Below the pieces are notes generated by a model. It saw only the letters and a program-made list of their open reading frames with translations. It was not told the DNA's origin and ran no database searches. Positions 1 to 9,189 of a stretch of DNA of 64,000 bases are shown piece by piece (the stretch's first letter is position 1; each line of letters begins with the position of its first letter). The DNA is from JACCTU01 sp963737405 (GTDB lineage: Bacteria > Actinomycetota > Thermoleophilia > Gaiellales > Gaiellaceae). Where the stretch lies: contig CAVTSL010000009.1 in the NCBI GenBank assembly GCA_963737405.1, positions 248,001-312,000 on the forward strand, in the 5' to 3' direction. Made by a program: the position numbers and the translations under genes.

Positions 1-852
1 GCGAAGACCGCGGCGTCCCCCGCGACCTCGCGCAGCGCCTCGTCAGGCGCCGCGACGACCGGCGTCCCGCTTGCCATCGCCTCGACGACCGGCAGCCCGA
101 ACCCCTCGTAGCGCGACGGGAGCACGAGCGCCGCTGCCCCGCGGTAGAGCTGCGCGAGCTCGTCCTTCGACACGTAGCCGCGGACGTCCGCGCCTGCGAG
201 CCGAAGCTCGCCTGCGAGGCGCGCGTCCTTCTCGGGCCCCACCGCGACGAGCGGCAGGCCGACCGCGGACGCGGCCGCCGCGGCCGCGAGCGGGTCCTTG
301 CGCTCCTGGATCGCGCCGACGAAGAGCAGGTACGTCCCGCGTCCGTCGTGGCCGGGCGTGAACGCCGGGTCGACGCCGAGCGGGGTGACGACGACCTTCT
401 CCTCGGGGACGTCGTAGAGCTCGACGAGGTCGCGCTTCGTCCGCTCCGAGATCGCCAGCACGCGCGCAGCCCGTCGCACCGAGCGCGGGACGACCCGCCG
501 GAAGACGAGGCGGTCCTTCCACCCCATGAGCGAGGCACGCTCGAAGCTCAGGTCCTGCACGGTCAGGACGGCAGGGCACGGCAGCCGCGGCGGCAGCGCG
601 TGCACGAAGTGCGCGAGCCGTGGACGGAGACGACCGAGCGCGCGCGGCACCGACCACGCCATGCGGAGCTCCTGCGAGCGCGCGGGGAGCACGATCGGCT
701 CGATCCCCTCCGGGACGAGCGCCGGCATCGCGCGTCAGCGCGGCGATTCGGAGGTCGCCCGCGAGCGGCGCCATCGCGCGGAGCAGGTTCTCGACGTACG
801 TCTCGTCGCCGGTCCGGCCACGGCCGAGGTAGTCCGCGTCGACGACGATCAC
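1..852 (-). CDS. GT4 glycosyltransferase, runs off the left edge, frame broken once
   Basis: Retaining GT-B transferase expected to add a sugar from a nucleotide-sugar donor to a lipid-linked glycan in the cytoplasm. The GTG start (850-852) opens IVVDADYLGRGRTGDETYVE, the glycine-rich acceptor loop at the N-terminus. The C-terminal donor domain shows the E-x7-E signature EGFGLPVVE (about 84-112) and a following GTPVV strand. The frame slips near 726; dropping one C on the + strand joins ALTR to PALVPEGIEPIVL. The last codons lie outside the window. The start overlaps the stop of the gene before it in the operon (GTGA, 849-852). It resembles the next two GT4s, so the three look like a tandem family. 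Donor and acceptor are unknown. Confidence 0.85.
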
Positions 853-1817
853 AGCGCCTTCCGGTACACGTCGACCGTCCGTCGCGCGACGTCGTCCCAC
901 GTGAACTCGGCCGCCCGGACGAGACCGAGCGCCCGCAGCTCGCCACGCCGCCGGTCGGCGTCCTCGATCCCCTCGGCGATCGACGCGGGATCGAGCGGGT
1001 CGACGAGCACGGCCGCGCCGCCCGCGACCTCCTCGGTCGCGCCGCCGCGCGACGTGACGACCGGCGTCCCCACCGACATCGCCTCGAGGATCGGGATCCC
1101 GAAGCCCTCGTAGAGCGACGGATAGACGAGCGCCCGCGCGCCGCGCAGCAGCCGCGCGAGCTCGGCGTCGTCGACCTCGCCCAGCCAGCGCACGCCGTTG
1201 GCCCCGACTCCGCCCCAGCCCTGCGCGCCGACGACTCGCAGCTCCGCGCCCGCCCGGGCCGCGGCCTCCGCGGCGCGCTCGAGGTTCTTGCGCGGTTCGA
1301 GCGTGCCGACCGCGAGCACGTAGTCGCCTTCGGCCTGCGGGCCGTCCGGCGAGAGTCCGTCCCGGGGCGGCACGCCGATCACGTCGACACGCGACGCGTC
1401 GACCCCGAGCAGCTCGACGAGCTCTCGCTTCGTGAACTCCGAGATCGCGATCAGCCGCCGCGCAGCGCGCACGACGCGTGGGACGGTGAGCCGGCTGTAC
1501 GTCGCGTTCCACCGGTTGAAGAGCTCCGGGTGGCGGAGGACGGCGAGGTCGAGCACCGTGACGACGAGCGGTGCCGACGACACGAGCGGCCCGCGAAAGG
1601 TCGGGCAGTGGAGGACGTCGGCGTCGCCCGCCGCGCGCGGGAGGCCGAGCGGGTACCACACGGCGTCCCGCAGCGCCGCCGTCGCGCGACCGCCTCCTCC
1701 CCACGCGACCTCGCCGAGCTCGACGTGCGCCGGCAGATGCTCCCGGAGGCCTTCGACGTAGCGCGCGGAGCCGGCGCGGGTGAGCCGGAGCGGCGAGACG
1801 TCGAGCGCGACCTTCAC
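849..1817 (-). CDS. GT4 glycosyltransferase
   Basis: 322-residue GT-B glycosyltransferase. The N-terminal strand and loop VALDVSPLRLTRAGSARYVE (residues 3-22) forms the acceptor side. LEPRKN (about 174-179) is the donor-domain loop that usually contacts the nucleotide diphosphate, and EGFGIPILE (237-245) is the E-x7-E motif of GT4. The GTG start at 1815-1817 overlaps the upstream stop as GTGA, and its own stop overlaps the next GTG start the same way, so it should be translated coupled with both neighbours. It is the middle member of three similar consecutive GT4 genes. The family is clear; the sugar transferred cannot be told from sequence. Confidence 0.9.
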   Translation of the reverse strand: MKVALDVSPLRLTRAGSARYVEGLREHLPAHVELGEVAWGGGGRATAALRDAVWYPLGLPRAAGDADVLHCPTFRGPLVSSAPLVVTVLDLAVLRHPELFNRWNATYSRLTVPRVVRAARRLIAISEFTKRELVELLGVDASRVDVIGVPPRDGLSPDGPQAEGDYVLAVGTLEPRKNLERAAEAAARAGAELRVVGAQGWGGVGANGVRWLGEVDDAELARLLRGARALVYPSLYEGFGIPILEAMSVGTPVVTSRGGATEEVAGGAAVLVDPLDPASIAEGIEDADRRRGELRALGLVRAAEFTWDDVARRTVDVYRKAL

Positions 1818-2773
1818 GCGCGGTACCCCCGCAACATCGCCTCGCCCGTCGCGCGCCACGTGAACCGCGAGGCGTGCTCGAGCCCGCGCGCCACGAGCTC
1901 CCCGCGGCGGTCGCGCGCCTCGTCGATCCCGCGCCGGATGTCCGCCGGATCCTCCGGATCGACGCGCACGGCGGCGGCCCCCGCGGCTTCGTCGAGCGAC
2001 GGATGGTTCGAGCAGACGACCGGCGTGCCGCAGGCCATCGCCTCGACGACCGGCATCCCGAACCCCTCGAAGCGCGACGGGAAGACGAACGCCGACGCAC
2101 CGCGGTAGAGCCGCGGCAGCTCCTCGTCGGAGACGTAGTCGACGACGCGCACGTCGAGCGAGTCCAGCACGTCGAGGTTCTTCCGCGGCTCGCGCGTCCC
2201 GATCGCGAGCACGTAGTCGCCCGGCTCGCGCTCGCCGTCCGGCGTGAAGCGCGGATCGACGCCCGGGTACGCGACGTGCGCGTCGACGCCGAGCTGCTTT
2301 CGGACGTCGGTCGCCGTGTACTTCGAGATCGCGAACACCGCGTCGGCGCGCTTCGTCTCCTCGTAGCTCCGCCCGTGCAGCCTGCGCGTCCGCGGGTGCG
2401 ACCACTCCGGAAAGTGCAGCGGGGCGAGGTCGTACACCGTCACCGCGCGCACCCCCGCGCGTTGCGGCACATGCAGCCAGTCGGAGAGATGGAAGACGTC
2501 GAAGTCGCCGACGATCCGCTCGAGATGCGGCCGCCGCACCGCCGACCACGCCTCGCGCCACCCGTACGCGATCGGCAGGCGGCGGATGTGCCGCTCGATC
2601 GGGACGCCGTTCAGCGACGCCTCGATGTTGCGCGCGCCCTGCGCGCTCGCGGGGGCGAACGCCACGACGTCGTCGGCGCCGGCCTCGACGAGCCCGTGGA
2701 GCATCCCGCGGATGTAGTTGCCGATCCCGGTGCGCGGGTGCGAGAGCGGCGAGACGTCGACGACGATCTTCAG
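1814..2773 (-). CDS. GT4 glycosyltransferase with probable CTG start
   Basis: 319-residue GT-B transferase. Donor-domain motifs are TREPRKN (about 193-199) and EGFGMPVVE (about 236-244). The first ATG (2702-2704) would remove the conserved opening KIVVDVSPLSHPRTGIGNYI, which matches the first residues of the next GT4 in the operon. Reading back from that ATG, the only start that keeps this segment and does not run into the upstream gene is CTG at 2771-2773, which overlaps the upstream stop as CTGA. This is the same geometry as the GTGA junctions around it, so I call CTG as the start. Function is glycan extension with an unknown donor. Confidence 0.85.
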   Translation of the reverse strand: MKIVVDVSPLSHPRTGIGNYIRGMLHGLVEAGADDVVAFAPASAQGARNIEASLNGVPIERHIRRLPIAYGWREAWSAVRRPHLERIVGDFDVFHLSDWLHVPQRAGVRAVTVYDLAPLHFPEWSHPRTRRLHGRSYEETKRADAVFAISKYTATDVRKQLGVDAHVAYPGVDPRFTPDGEREPGDYVLAIGTREPRKNLDVLDSLDVRVVDYVSDEELPRLYRGASAFVFPSRFEGFGMPVVEAMACGTPVVCSNHPSLDEAAGAAAVRVDPEDPADIRRGIDEARDRRGELVARGLEHASRFTWRATGEAMLRGYRA

Positions 2774-4824
2774 GGCGTGTAGCGGAACGTGTTGAAGTGG
2801 AGGCCGAGCCTGCGCAGGTCGCCGTGCCCCGGGACGACCGCCGGGGAGACGGTGAACGTGACCGCACAGACGCCGTTCACGGGCCGGAGCGGCACCGTGA
2901 AGTCGTGCTGCCGCCCGTCGGGGGCGACGCGCACGGTGCGTCCCGCGGCAGTGACCGTCGACGGCGTGCGGTAGAGGTTCGGGTCGCTCTGCAGCCCGAC
3001 GGTGATCGCGCCGCCCTCACAGGAGAGGCGCCGGTACGTGACGCTCGGGCCCGACCACGTGTCGTTCGGATGAAGCCCCTCGACGATCGCGGTCTGCCGC
3101 AGCGGCCCGTCGAGCTCGTAGAGGAAGACGCCGCGCTTCGGATCGGACGCGATCACGCGGCCCGCGACCTCGGCCGAGCCGTCGGTGAGCGCGAACCGCG
3201 TCGTGACGAGGCGGCCGTCCGGATCACGCAGGAGCCCCGTCCGGCGATCGAGCGTGAGCGCGGTCGTCGGCAGTCCGCCGCTCATCGGGGTGCGCACCCA
3301 GTACACGGGCCCGACGCTCCGGCTGAAGAACTCGTTCTGCCAGATCGAGAAGCGCGACGTGTTCCCCGTCCAGAGCGCGGCCACCTCGCCGCGGCCGGCC
3401 ACGGCGCGGTCGACCCAGTCGCGGTGCTTCGTGTTCATCCCCTCGGCGAGCGCGCCGAGCGCCGCGTACTCCATCCGGGCCGAGACCGGCCGCGCGACGG
3501 CGAGGAAGAACGCGAGCACGGCCAGCGGGAACACCAGCGCAAACCGCCTCGGAACGACGAGGAACGCGATCGCAGCGGCGGCGGCGAGCACGAGGACGAT
3601 CGCCGCAAGGTCGCCGAGCGCGACCGACCAGCGCTCGTGGACGCGCCAGAGCGGGAGCAGCATCAGCGTGTCGGACTGGCTCGGCACCCCGATCAGCCGC
3701 TCGTAGGGGATCAGCCCCGGCAGTGCGGCCGCGACGACCGCGGCGACACCGGCCGCGAGCGGCGGTCGCGGAAGTCCCTGATCGATCCAGACGAGCAGCG
3801 CGATCAGCATCAGCGGCGCGAGGTAGAAGAGGTTCCGCTCCTCGATCCGCGCGACCGACGGGAGCGACGCGAACGCCGACACCTCGAGCACGAAGCAGAT
3901 CGAGAGCGCCGCGGTCGCGGCGAGGAACGGGCGCAGCACCCGCGGGAGACGGCGCCACAGAGCGAGCAGCACGAGCGTCGCGGCGAACGGGACGACGCCG
4001 ACGTAGAGATCGAGCTCTGCGACGTGGTAGAGCAGCCACCGTCCCACCTCGAGCGGCTCGTAGCGATGCTCGCCCGTGACCGAGTACGCGCCGAGCAGCC
4101 CGAGCGGCGACTCGCCCCTCACGACCTGCGCGAGGAGCGCGGCCGCCACGAGCCCGCCGAGCGTCCCGTACAGCACCTTGAACGAACGCCACGTGCCGGC
4201 GAGCACGGGCGCGAGCGCAATCGCCGGGAAGAAGGCGAGCGCCTGCGCGCGCGTCAGGTACGCGAACGCGCAGAGCGCGAGCAACCCGAGCTGGCGGGCG
4301 ACGGTCGGGCGCTCGAGCGTGAGCACGAGCAGCAGCGTCACGCAGAGGAAGAGCGGATAGAAGACGTTCTCCGTCATCACCTGGCCCGCGTACGCAAGCG
4401 ACGGCAGCGCGACCGCAAGCAGCGCGGCGAGGAGCGACAGGCCGGTCGGCAGCACGCGCCTCGCCAGGAAGTACGCGGGAATCGCGGCGAGCGAGACGAC
4501 GAACGCGTTGATCGCCTTCACGGCCTCGTACGCCTGCGGAAGCGAGTGGAAGAGCGCGTACGCGGGCGAGATCAGGAGCGGGTAGACGAAGCCGTACGCG
4601 TTCGTCGGGACGCCTCGGATCGAGAAGCCGTCGCCCGCCGCGAGGCCGCGCGCGAGCTCGGAGTAGATGAGCTCGTCGACCATGATCCACGGCGCCTCGA
4701 TCCGGACCGCGAAGACGAACCGCACGACGGCGGAGACCGCGACGATCGCGCTCAGCCACGCCCAGATCGGGACGGCGCGGACGAGCGAGCGCGCGGGTGC
4801 GCCGGTCTCGGCTCTAACGGCCAA
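2770..4824 (-). CDS. GT39/ArnT-like membrane glycosyltransferase (GT-C)
   Basis: 684-residue multi-spanning protein of the GT-C fold, likely using a polyprenyl-phosphate sugar on the outer face of the membrane. The first membrane segment (about 18-40) is followed by the acidic pair D50-E51 in VDELIYSELA, the position of the catalytic Asp in the PMT/ArnT families. Around ten further hydrophobic segments run to about residue 450. The last ~200 residues are soluble and rich in beta strands, probably extracytoplasmic. The TTG start at 4822-4824 lies 11 bases inside the upstream GT4 gene. It sits among cytoplasmic GT4s, suggesting it decorates the same glycan after flipping. Substrate unknown. Confidence 0.85.
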   Translation of the reverse strand: MAVRAETGAPARSLVRAVPIWAWLSAIVAVSAVVRFVFAVRIEAPWIMVDELIYSELARGLAAGDGFSIRGVPTNAYGFVYPLLISPAYALFHSLPQAYEAVKAINAFVVSLAAIPAYFLARRVLPTGLSLLAALLAVALPSLAYAGQVMTENVFYPLFLCVTLLLVLTLERPTVARQLGLLALCAFAYLTRAQALAFFPAIALAPVLAGTWRSFKVLYGTLGGLVAAALLAQVVRGESPLGLLGAYSVTGEHRYEPLEVGRWLLYHVAELDLYVGVVPFAATLVLLALWRRLPRVLRPFLAATAALSICFVLEVSAFASLPSVARIEERNLFYLAPLMLIALLVWIDQGLPRPPLAAGVAAVVAAALPGLIPYERLIGVPSQSDTLMLLPLWRVHERWSVALGDLAAIVLVLAAAAAIAFLVVPRRFALVFPLAVLAFFLAVARPVSARMEYAALGALAEGMNTKHRDWVDRAVAGRGEVAALWTGNTSRFSIWQNEFFSRSVGPVYWVRTPMSGGLPTTALTLDRRTGLLRDPDGRLVTTRFALTDGSAEVAGRVIASDPKRGVFLYELDGPLRQTAIVEGLHPNDTWSGPSVTYRRLSCEGGAITVGLQSDPNLYRTPSTVTAAGRTVRVAPDGRQHDFTVPLRPVNGVCAVTFTVSPAVVPGHGDLRRLGLHFNTFRYTP

Positions 4825-6043
4825 GGCCGACCTCGCGGAGCGCGGCGGCGACGCGGTCCGGGTCGTCGAGGCCGACGTCCGCGGCGCCCTGCGCGACCTC
4901 GCGGAGGAGCGCGTCGCGCACGGCGGGGCCGCCGGCGGCTTCCTCGAGCGCGGCGACGTAGAGGTCGGCGACGTGCCCGAGCTCGTGCTCGCGCGCCGCG
5001 TACGCGCGCGCCGCCTCGCTCAGGGCCTCGCGGCGTGCGGGATCCTCGGCGAGCGCGAGCAGCGCGGCGGTCAGCGTCTCGACTTCGCGCTCGTCCGGCG
5101 CGACCTTGAGCACGGCGTCGTCCGGCAGCTCGCGGAACGCGTCGACGTCGCTGACGACGAGCGGCTTCGCGAGGGAAAGCACGCGGATCGCGCCGGCCGA
5201 CGTCTCTCCCATCGTCGGCCAGCGGAGCGAGACCGCGACGTCGCACGCGGCGAGGAGCGACCAGAACGCCGGCTCGTCGACGTAGCCGTGCCGGTCGACG
5301 GCGTCCTGGAGCCCGAAGGAGGCGATCCGGCGCTCGAGCTCGAGTCCCGGCGCCTCGGGGCCGACGAGGACGAGGCGCGCGCGGGGATGTCGTATGCGGA
5401 GCGCGGCGAACGCCTCGAGCAGCTGCGGGATGCGCTTGTTCGCGTTCAGGAAGCCGAAGCTGCCGACGACCGGGTCGCCCTCGATCGCGGCAGGCGTCGT
5501 CGGCGGGGCGGGCCAGACCGGCATCGGGATCCGCCAGATCGGCCCGTCGAACCCGGTGGCGAGCGCGCGCTCGCGGACGTGCTCCGAGTGGACGATCAGC
5601 CCGTGCTCGCGCGCGAGGTCGAGCACCTCCCCGGCGAGCGGGAAGTCCTCCGGCCGCGTCGACCAGAGCGGCGGCACGCAGCCGTCGACGACGCCGAGAG
5701 CGAGCAGACGGCCCGGCAGGCCCGCCTCGCGCTCCATCGCGTTCAGGTAGCCGGCGACGTCCTTCCGGGCGAGCGTGAGGCCCGCGACGAGGTGGTGGAG
5801 GACGAAGTCGTGGAGCACGACCACGCCGGGTGTCCGCCGGAGTGCGTCGACGATCCAGCCGTGGACGTCGGGGTTGTTCCCGACGTGGTAGACGCAGAGG
5901 TCGGTGCCCCGAGGCGGTTTCTTCTGTCCGCGCTCGACGACCGTGACGTCGATGCGCTCGCGGAGCGCGGGCAGGAGCAGCGCGCTGTAGTCCGCGATCC
6001 CGGTGCGCTCGGGCGGCAGGGGCGAGAAGTAGGCGACCTTCAC
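4814..6043 (-). CDS. GT4-like glycosyltransferase
   Basis: 409-residue GT-B enzyme beginning KVAYFSPLPPERTGIADYSA, a typical GT4 acceptor loop. The donor half contains the GSFGFLNANKR loop followed by LLEAFAALR. The usual E-x7-E region is altered to RWPTMGETSAGAIRVLSLAK, keeping one Glu, as in GT4 relatives that share the fold but not the canonical spacing. The C-terminal ~100 residues extend past the catalytic core and are helical. The GTG start (6041-6043) overlaps the previous stop as GTGA. Function within the locus is glycan extension; donor unknown. Confidence 0.82.
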   Translation of the reverse strand: MKVAYFSPLPPERTGIADYSALLLPALRERIDVTVVERGQKKPPRGTDLCVYHVGNNPDVHGWIVDALRRTPGVVVLHDFVLHHLVAGLTLARKDVAGYLNAMEREAGLPGRLLALGVVDGCVPPLWSTRPEDFPLAGEVLDLAREHGLIVHSEHVRERALATGFDGPIWRIPMPVWPAPPTTPAAIEGDPVVGSFGFLNANKRIPQLLEAFAALRIRHPRARLVLVGPEAPGLELERRIASFGLQDAVDRHGYVDEPAFWSLLAACDVAVSLRWPTMGETSAGAIRVLSLAKPLVVSDVDAFRELPDDAVLKVAPDEREVETLTAALLALAEDPARREALSEAARAYAAREHELGHVADLYVAALEEAAGGPAVRDALLREVAQGAADVGLDDPDRVAAALREVGLGR

Positions 6044-7065
6044 GCGAGCAGGCGGTCGATCGCGGCGTCCCACGTGACCTGCTCGGCCGCGGCCTTGCCG
6101 GCGCGGCCCCAGGCCCGACGGTCGTCGGGATGCTCGCGGAGGTGGCGGAGCGCCTCGGCGAGGTCGCGGGCGCGCGGCTCGGTGACGAGGCCCGTCCGCC
6201 GGTCGGCGACGACGTCGAGCGGGCCGCCGGCGTCCGTGGTCGTGACGACGGGCTTCTCCGAGAGGAACGCCTCGTAGGGGACCATGCCGTAGTCCTCGTC
6301 GATCGGCGCGTAGTAGACGGCGCCGGCGCGCGCGTAGAGGTCGGCGAGCTCGTCGGCGTCGACGCGGCCGCGGAACTCGACCTGCCCGTTGAGCTCGTTG
6401 CTCTCTGCGACTTGCTCGAGCCGCGCGCGGTCGGGCCCGTCTCCGGCGACGACGACCCGGAGCGCCGGGTCCTCCGCGGCCGCCTCGAGCAGCAGGTCGA
6501 CGCGCTTCGCGCGGTCGAGCCGGCCGACCGAGAGCACGAAGTCCCCGTACTCCTCGAAGCGGTAGTCGAGCTCCTGCGGCGGCGGGAGGACGACCTCGGC
6601 GTCGAGGCCGAGCGAGTCGCGAAGTCGGTCGGCGACGTTCTGCGAGATCGCGAAGCGCTTCTCCGCCTCGCCGAGCGTGCGCCGGTCGAGCTCGTGGATC
6701 TTCCGGCGGGTCGCGCGGTCGACGGCGCTCTCGCCGAACTCGGCCAGCTCGGTGCGGTCGAGGTCGTACGCCTGGCGAAACTGGTGCACGAGCCAGACGC
6801 GCTTCCGCGGGTGGCGCACGACGTAGCTCGGGAACTTCGTCGCGATCAGCAGGTCGACCTTGCGCCCCTCGACCTCCTCGAGGTCGAGCATGCGCCAGAC
6901 GAACGCGCTCTCGAGCACGCGCTCGCGCGGGTACCACTTGAACGGCACGGTGACGAGCGCGGCCTGGTGGTCGCGCGCGTTCAGCTCCTCGGTGAGGCGC
7001 TCGGCGAGCACCTCTGCGCCGCCGTGCGCGAACGGCACCTGCGCGTGTGCCACCACGACTCTCAT
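6040..7065 (-). CDS. GT4 glycosyltransferase
   Basis: 341-residue GT-B transferase. The N-terminus VVVAHAQVPFAHGGAEVLAE is the GT4 acceptor loop with its double Gly. The donor domain has SVGRLDRAKRVDLLLEA, then VVVAGDGPD, and EDYGMVPYE as the E-x7-E motif. This motif set is close to the WbaZ/mannosyltransferase type within GT4, but donor assignment from motifs alone is unsafe. ATG at 7063-7065 overlaps the methyltransferase stop as ATGA, and the gene runs into the next with GTGA, so it is the second gene of a seven-gene coupled operon reading leftward from 8099. Confidence 0.88.
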   Translation of the reverse strand: MRVVVAHAQVPFAHGGAEVLAERLTEELNARDHQAALVTVPFKWYPRERVLESAFVWRMLDLEEVEGRKVDLLIATKFPSYVVRHPRKRVWLVHQFRQAYDLDRTELAEFGESAVDRATRRKIHELDRRTLGEAEKRFAISQNVADRLRDSLGLDAEVVLPPPQELDYRFEEYGDFVLSVGRLDRAKRVDLLLEAAAEDPALRVVVAGDGPDRARLEQVAESNELNGQVEFRGRVDADELADLYARAGAVYYAPIDEDYGMVPYEAFLSEKPVVTTTDAGGPLDVVADRRTGLVTEPRARDLAEALRHLREHPDDRRAWGRAGKAAAEQVTWDAAIDRLLA

Positions 7066-8099
7066 CGGCGCGCGTGGATCGCGTAGTCGAGCGGCGCGAA
7101 GAGGATGTCCGCGACGGGGCCGGTCGCGTCGCCGCGGTCGGGCTCGTGCAGGAAGCGGGTCTCGACGTTGCGGAAGCCGGCGTGGCGCACGAGCTGCGCG
7201 AGCGTCTCGGGGACGAGCGGCTGCGCGTGCGTCAGGTCGGAGTAGTAGTTGCGCATCGCGAGCGGGGAGAGCGGGTTGATCGTCTCCGCGATCAGCACGC
7301 CGTCGTCGCGGAGCTTCGCGTGGGCGAGCTCGAGGAAGCGGACGAGCACGGGCGGCGGGAGGTGCTCGACGACCTGGCCGGCGAAGATCGCACCGAGGCT
7401 CGCGTCCGGGAGCGACTCGAGGTGCGCGAGCAGGTCGGCCTGCTCGACGTCGAGGCCCTCGCCGCGCGCGAATGCGACCATGTCGGCGTCGCCGTCGACG
7501 CCGCTCGCCTCGACGCCGGCGTCGCGGAGGAGCGAGAGCAGCTCGCCGCGGCCGCAGCCGACGTCGAGCACGGGGGCGTGCTCACGGAGCGCCTCGACGT
7601 ACGGGCGCTGGCGCTCGCGGACGAGCTCGGTCGAGCCGCGCATGCGGCTCTCGAAGGCGAAGTAGTCCGGGAGCGCCGCTGCCGCAGGCTGCGCGGCGAC
7701 CGTCCCGGCCGCGCCGGCGGGGCGCCGCTCGAGGCGCACGAGCCGCTCCTCGAGCTCGGCCACGAGCCGGCCGCGCTGGTCTCGGTCGGCCGTGGTGCGG
7801 TCGAGCTCCTCGAAGAGCGCGTCGATCAGCTTCAGAGTCGCGTCGTTGAAGCTCCGCTGCTGCTGGGCGAGCGGCTCGACGTACCAGCGCATCGCCTTCC
7901 TGAGGGCGCGCTTGAGGAAGCGTGCCGGAGCCGAGCCGTGCGGCGGCCGCTCCGCCGTGACGGCCCAGAACTGCTCGGCGGCCGAGCGGGCGCGCGCACG
8001 CAGGCTCAGGTCGGCACCGTTGCCGCCCCACCGAACCTCGTCTCGCAGCCGCTCCAGCAGCGCCTGCACGTCGATCTGCTCCGTGGCAGGAGCGGGCAT
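7062..8099 (-). CDS. Class I SAM-dependent methyltransferase with helical N-terminal extension
   Basis: 345 residues. The first ~165 are charged and predicted helical, including a likely coiled coil around LIDALFEELDRTTADRDQRG. The catalytic domain begins near 175 with motif I VLDVGCGRGELLSLL, then GVDGDADMVAFA (acidic ribose-binding position), and IFAGQVVEHLP as the post-motif. A helical arm before a SAM domain is typical of enzymes that methylate large glycans or glycolipids and sets it apart from the compact methyltransferases elsewhere here. It is the first gene of the leftward operon, and its ATG lies 7 bases after a TACACT -10-like box, suggesting a leaderless mRNA. Confidence 0.85.
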   Translation of the reverse strand: MPAPATEQIDVQALLERLRDEVRWGGNGADLSLRARARSAAEQFWAVTAERPPHGSAPARFLKRALRKAMRWYVEPLAQQQRSFNDATLKLIDALFEELDRTTADRDQRGRLVAELEERLVRLERRPAGAAGTVAAQPAAAALPDYFAFESRMRGSTELVRERQRPYVEALREHAPVLDVGCGRGELLSLLRDAGVEASGVDGDADMVAFARGEGLDVEQADLLAHLESLPDASLGAIFAGQVVEHLPPPVLVRFLELAHAKLRDDGVLIAETINPLSPLAMRNYYSDLTHAQPLVPETLAQLVRHAGFRNVETRFLHEPDRGDATGPVADILFAPLDYAIHARR

Positions 8100-8145
8100 C
8101 TCGAAAAGTGTAAAGAGGCGTGGTTACGGCGCTGTAAGCGGCAGG
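8100..8145. promoter_or_regulatory. Divergent intergenic region; leaderless promoter candidate for the leftward operon
   Basis: 46 bases separate two divergent starts and are clearly richer in A/T than their surroundings. Reading leftward, TACACT (8107-8112) fits TANNNT and is followed by seven bases and then the methyltransferase ATG at 8099. That spacing puts the transcript start at or next to the start codon. No Shine-Dalgarno sequence lies before that ATG. For the rightward gene I see only a weak GGCAGG just before ATG 8146 and no good -10 box. Neither side has a convincing -35. Confidence 0.45.
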
Positions 8146-9189
8146 ATGCGCGTCGTGATCGGGATTTCGCTCCTCACGCTCGTTCCTGGGATCGTCGGCG
8201 GGTCGGAGACGTACGCGCGCGAGCTCTGCCGGGCGCTCGGGCGCGTCGGGGAGCACGAGTACCGCGTGTTCCTGCCCTCGATCGCGGACGACGCGGCCGA
8301 CGGGCTGCCCGCGCGGGTCGTCGGGCGGTACCCGGCCGCCGTCGACATGCGGGGGCGCGTGCGGGCGATGGCGGGCGGGCTGCTGCGGGGCGGGCCGCTC
8401 CGGCGCGAGCTCGAGCTCGAGTCGCTCGCCGGGATCCACTTTCCGCTGAGCGTGATGATCCCGCTCGTCTCGGCACCGCCGGCCGCGACGACGATCCTCG
8501 ACCTCCAGCACGAGTTCCTGCCCGAGAACTTCCCGCGCTGGGAGCTCGCGTACCGGCGCTACCTGTACGGCGCGAGCGCGCGTCGGTCGCGCGTCGTGAT
8601 CGCGATCTCGGAGCACGGGCGCGAGACGCTGATCGAGCGGCTGTCGCTTCCGCCCGAGCGCGTGCGGACGATCCACCTCGGCGTCGACCTCGAGCGGTTC
8701 TCGCCGGCGGAGGTTCCGCGAGAGCCGTTCCTGCTCTATCCGGCGAACCGCTGGCCGCACAAGAACCACGCGACGCTCTTCCGGGCGCTGGAGCTGCTCC
8801 CCGACTACCGGCTCGTGCTGACGGGCTACGACGGGTCCGTTCCGGACGGCGTCGAGTCGCTGGGGCGCGTGGGCGCGGACGAGCTCGTCGACCTCTACCG
8901 TCGCGCGGCGGCGCTCGTCTTCCCGAGCCGCTACGAGGGCTTCGGCCAGCCCGTGCTCGAGGCGCTCGCGTGCGCGTGTCCGGTCGCGTGCTCCGACCTG
9001 CCGCCGCTGCGCGAGGTCGCCGGCGACGCGGCGGTCTACTTCGATCCGGAGGAGCCCGAGTCGATCGCCGCGGCGACGCTCGAGGCGGTCGCGCGCGGCG
9101 GCGCGTCAGGGCCGGCGCGGGCTGCGGGGTTCACCTGGGACGAGACCGCGCGACGGCACGACGCCGTCTACCGGGAGCTCGCGACGTAG
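8146..9189 (+). CDS. GT4 glycosyltransferase
   Basis: 347-residue GT-B enzyme. It starts RVVIGISLLTLVPGIVGGSE, the acceptor loop with Gly-Gly. The donor half has YPANRWPHKNHATLFRALEL, a pattern common in mannosyl- and rhamnosyltransferases of GT4, and EGFGQPVLE as E-x7-E. ATG 8146 follows a weak GGCAGG and lies just inside the divergent region; longer in-frame readings to the left would cross the methyltransferase gene and are rejected. Its 3' end overlaps the convergent methyltransferase gene by 22 bases. It is a single-gene unit between two leftward operons. Confidence 0.88.
   Translation: MRVVIGISLLTLVPGIVGGSETYARELCRALGRVGEHEYRVFLPSIADDAADGLPARVVGRYPAAVDMRGRVRAMAGGLLRGGPLRRELELESLAGIHFPLSVMIPLVSAPPAATTILDLQHEFLPENFPRWELAYRRYLYGASARRSRVVIAISEHGRETLIERLSLPPERVRTIHLGVDLERFSPAEVPREPFLLYPANRWPHKNHATLFRALELLPDYRLVLTGYDGSVPDGVESLGRVGADELVDLYRRAAALVFPSRYEGFGQPVLEALACACPVACSDLPPLREVAGDAAVYFDPEEPESIAAATLEAVARGGASGPARAAGFTWDETARRHDAVYRELAT

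Noticed and set aside
2797..5109. 770-codon open frame on the + strand opposite the GT39-like and GT4 genes
   Set aside because: Protein is Arg/Glu/Asp-rich without any fold motif; it is the antisense shadow of clear transferase genes in high-GC DNA.
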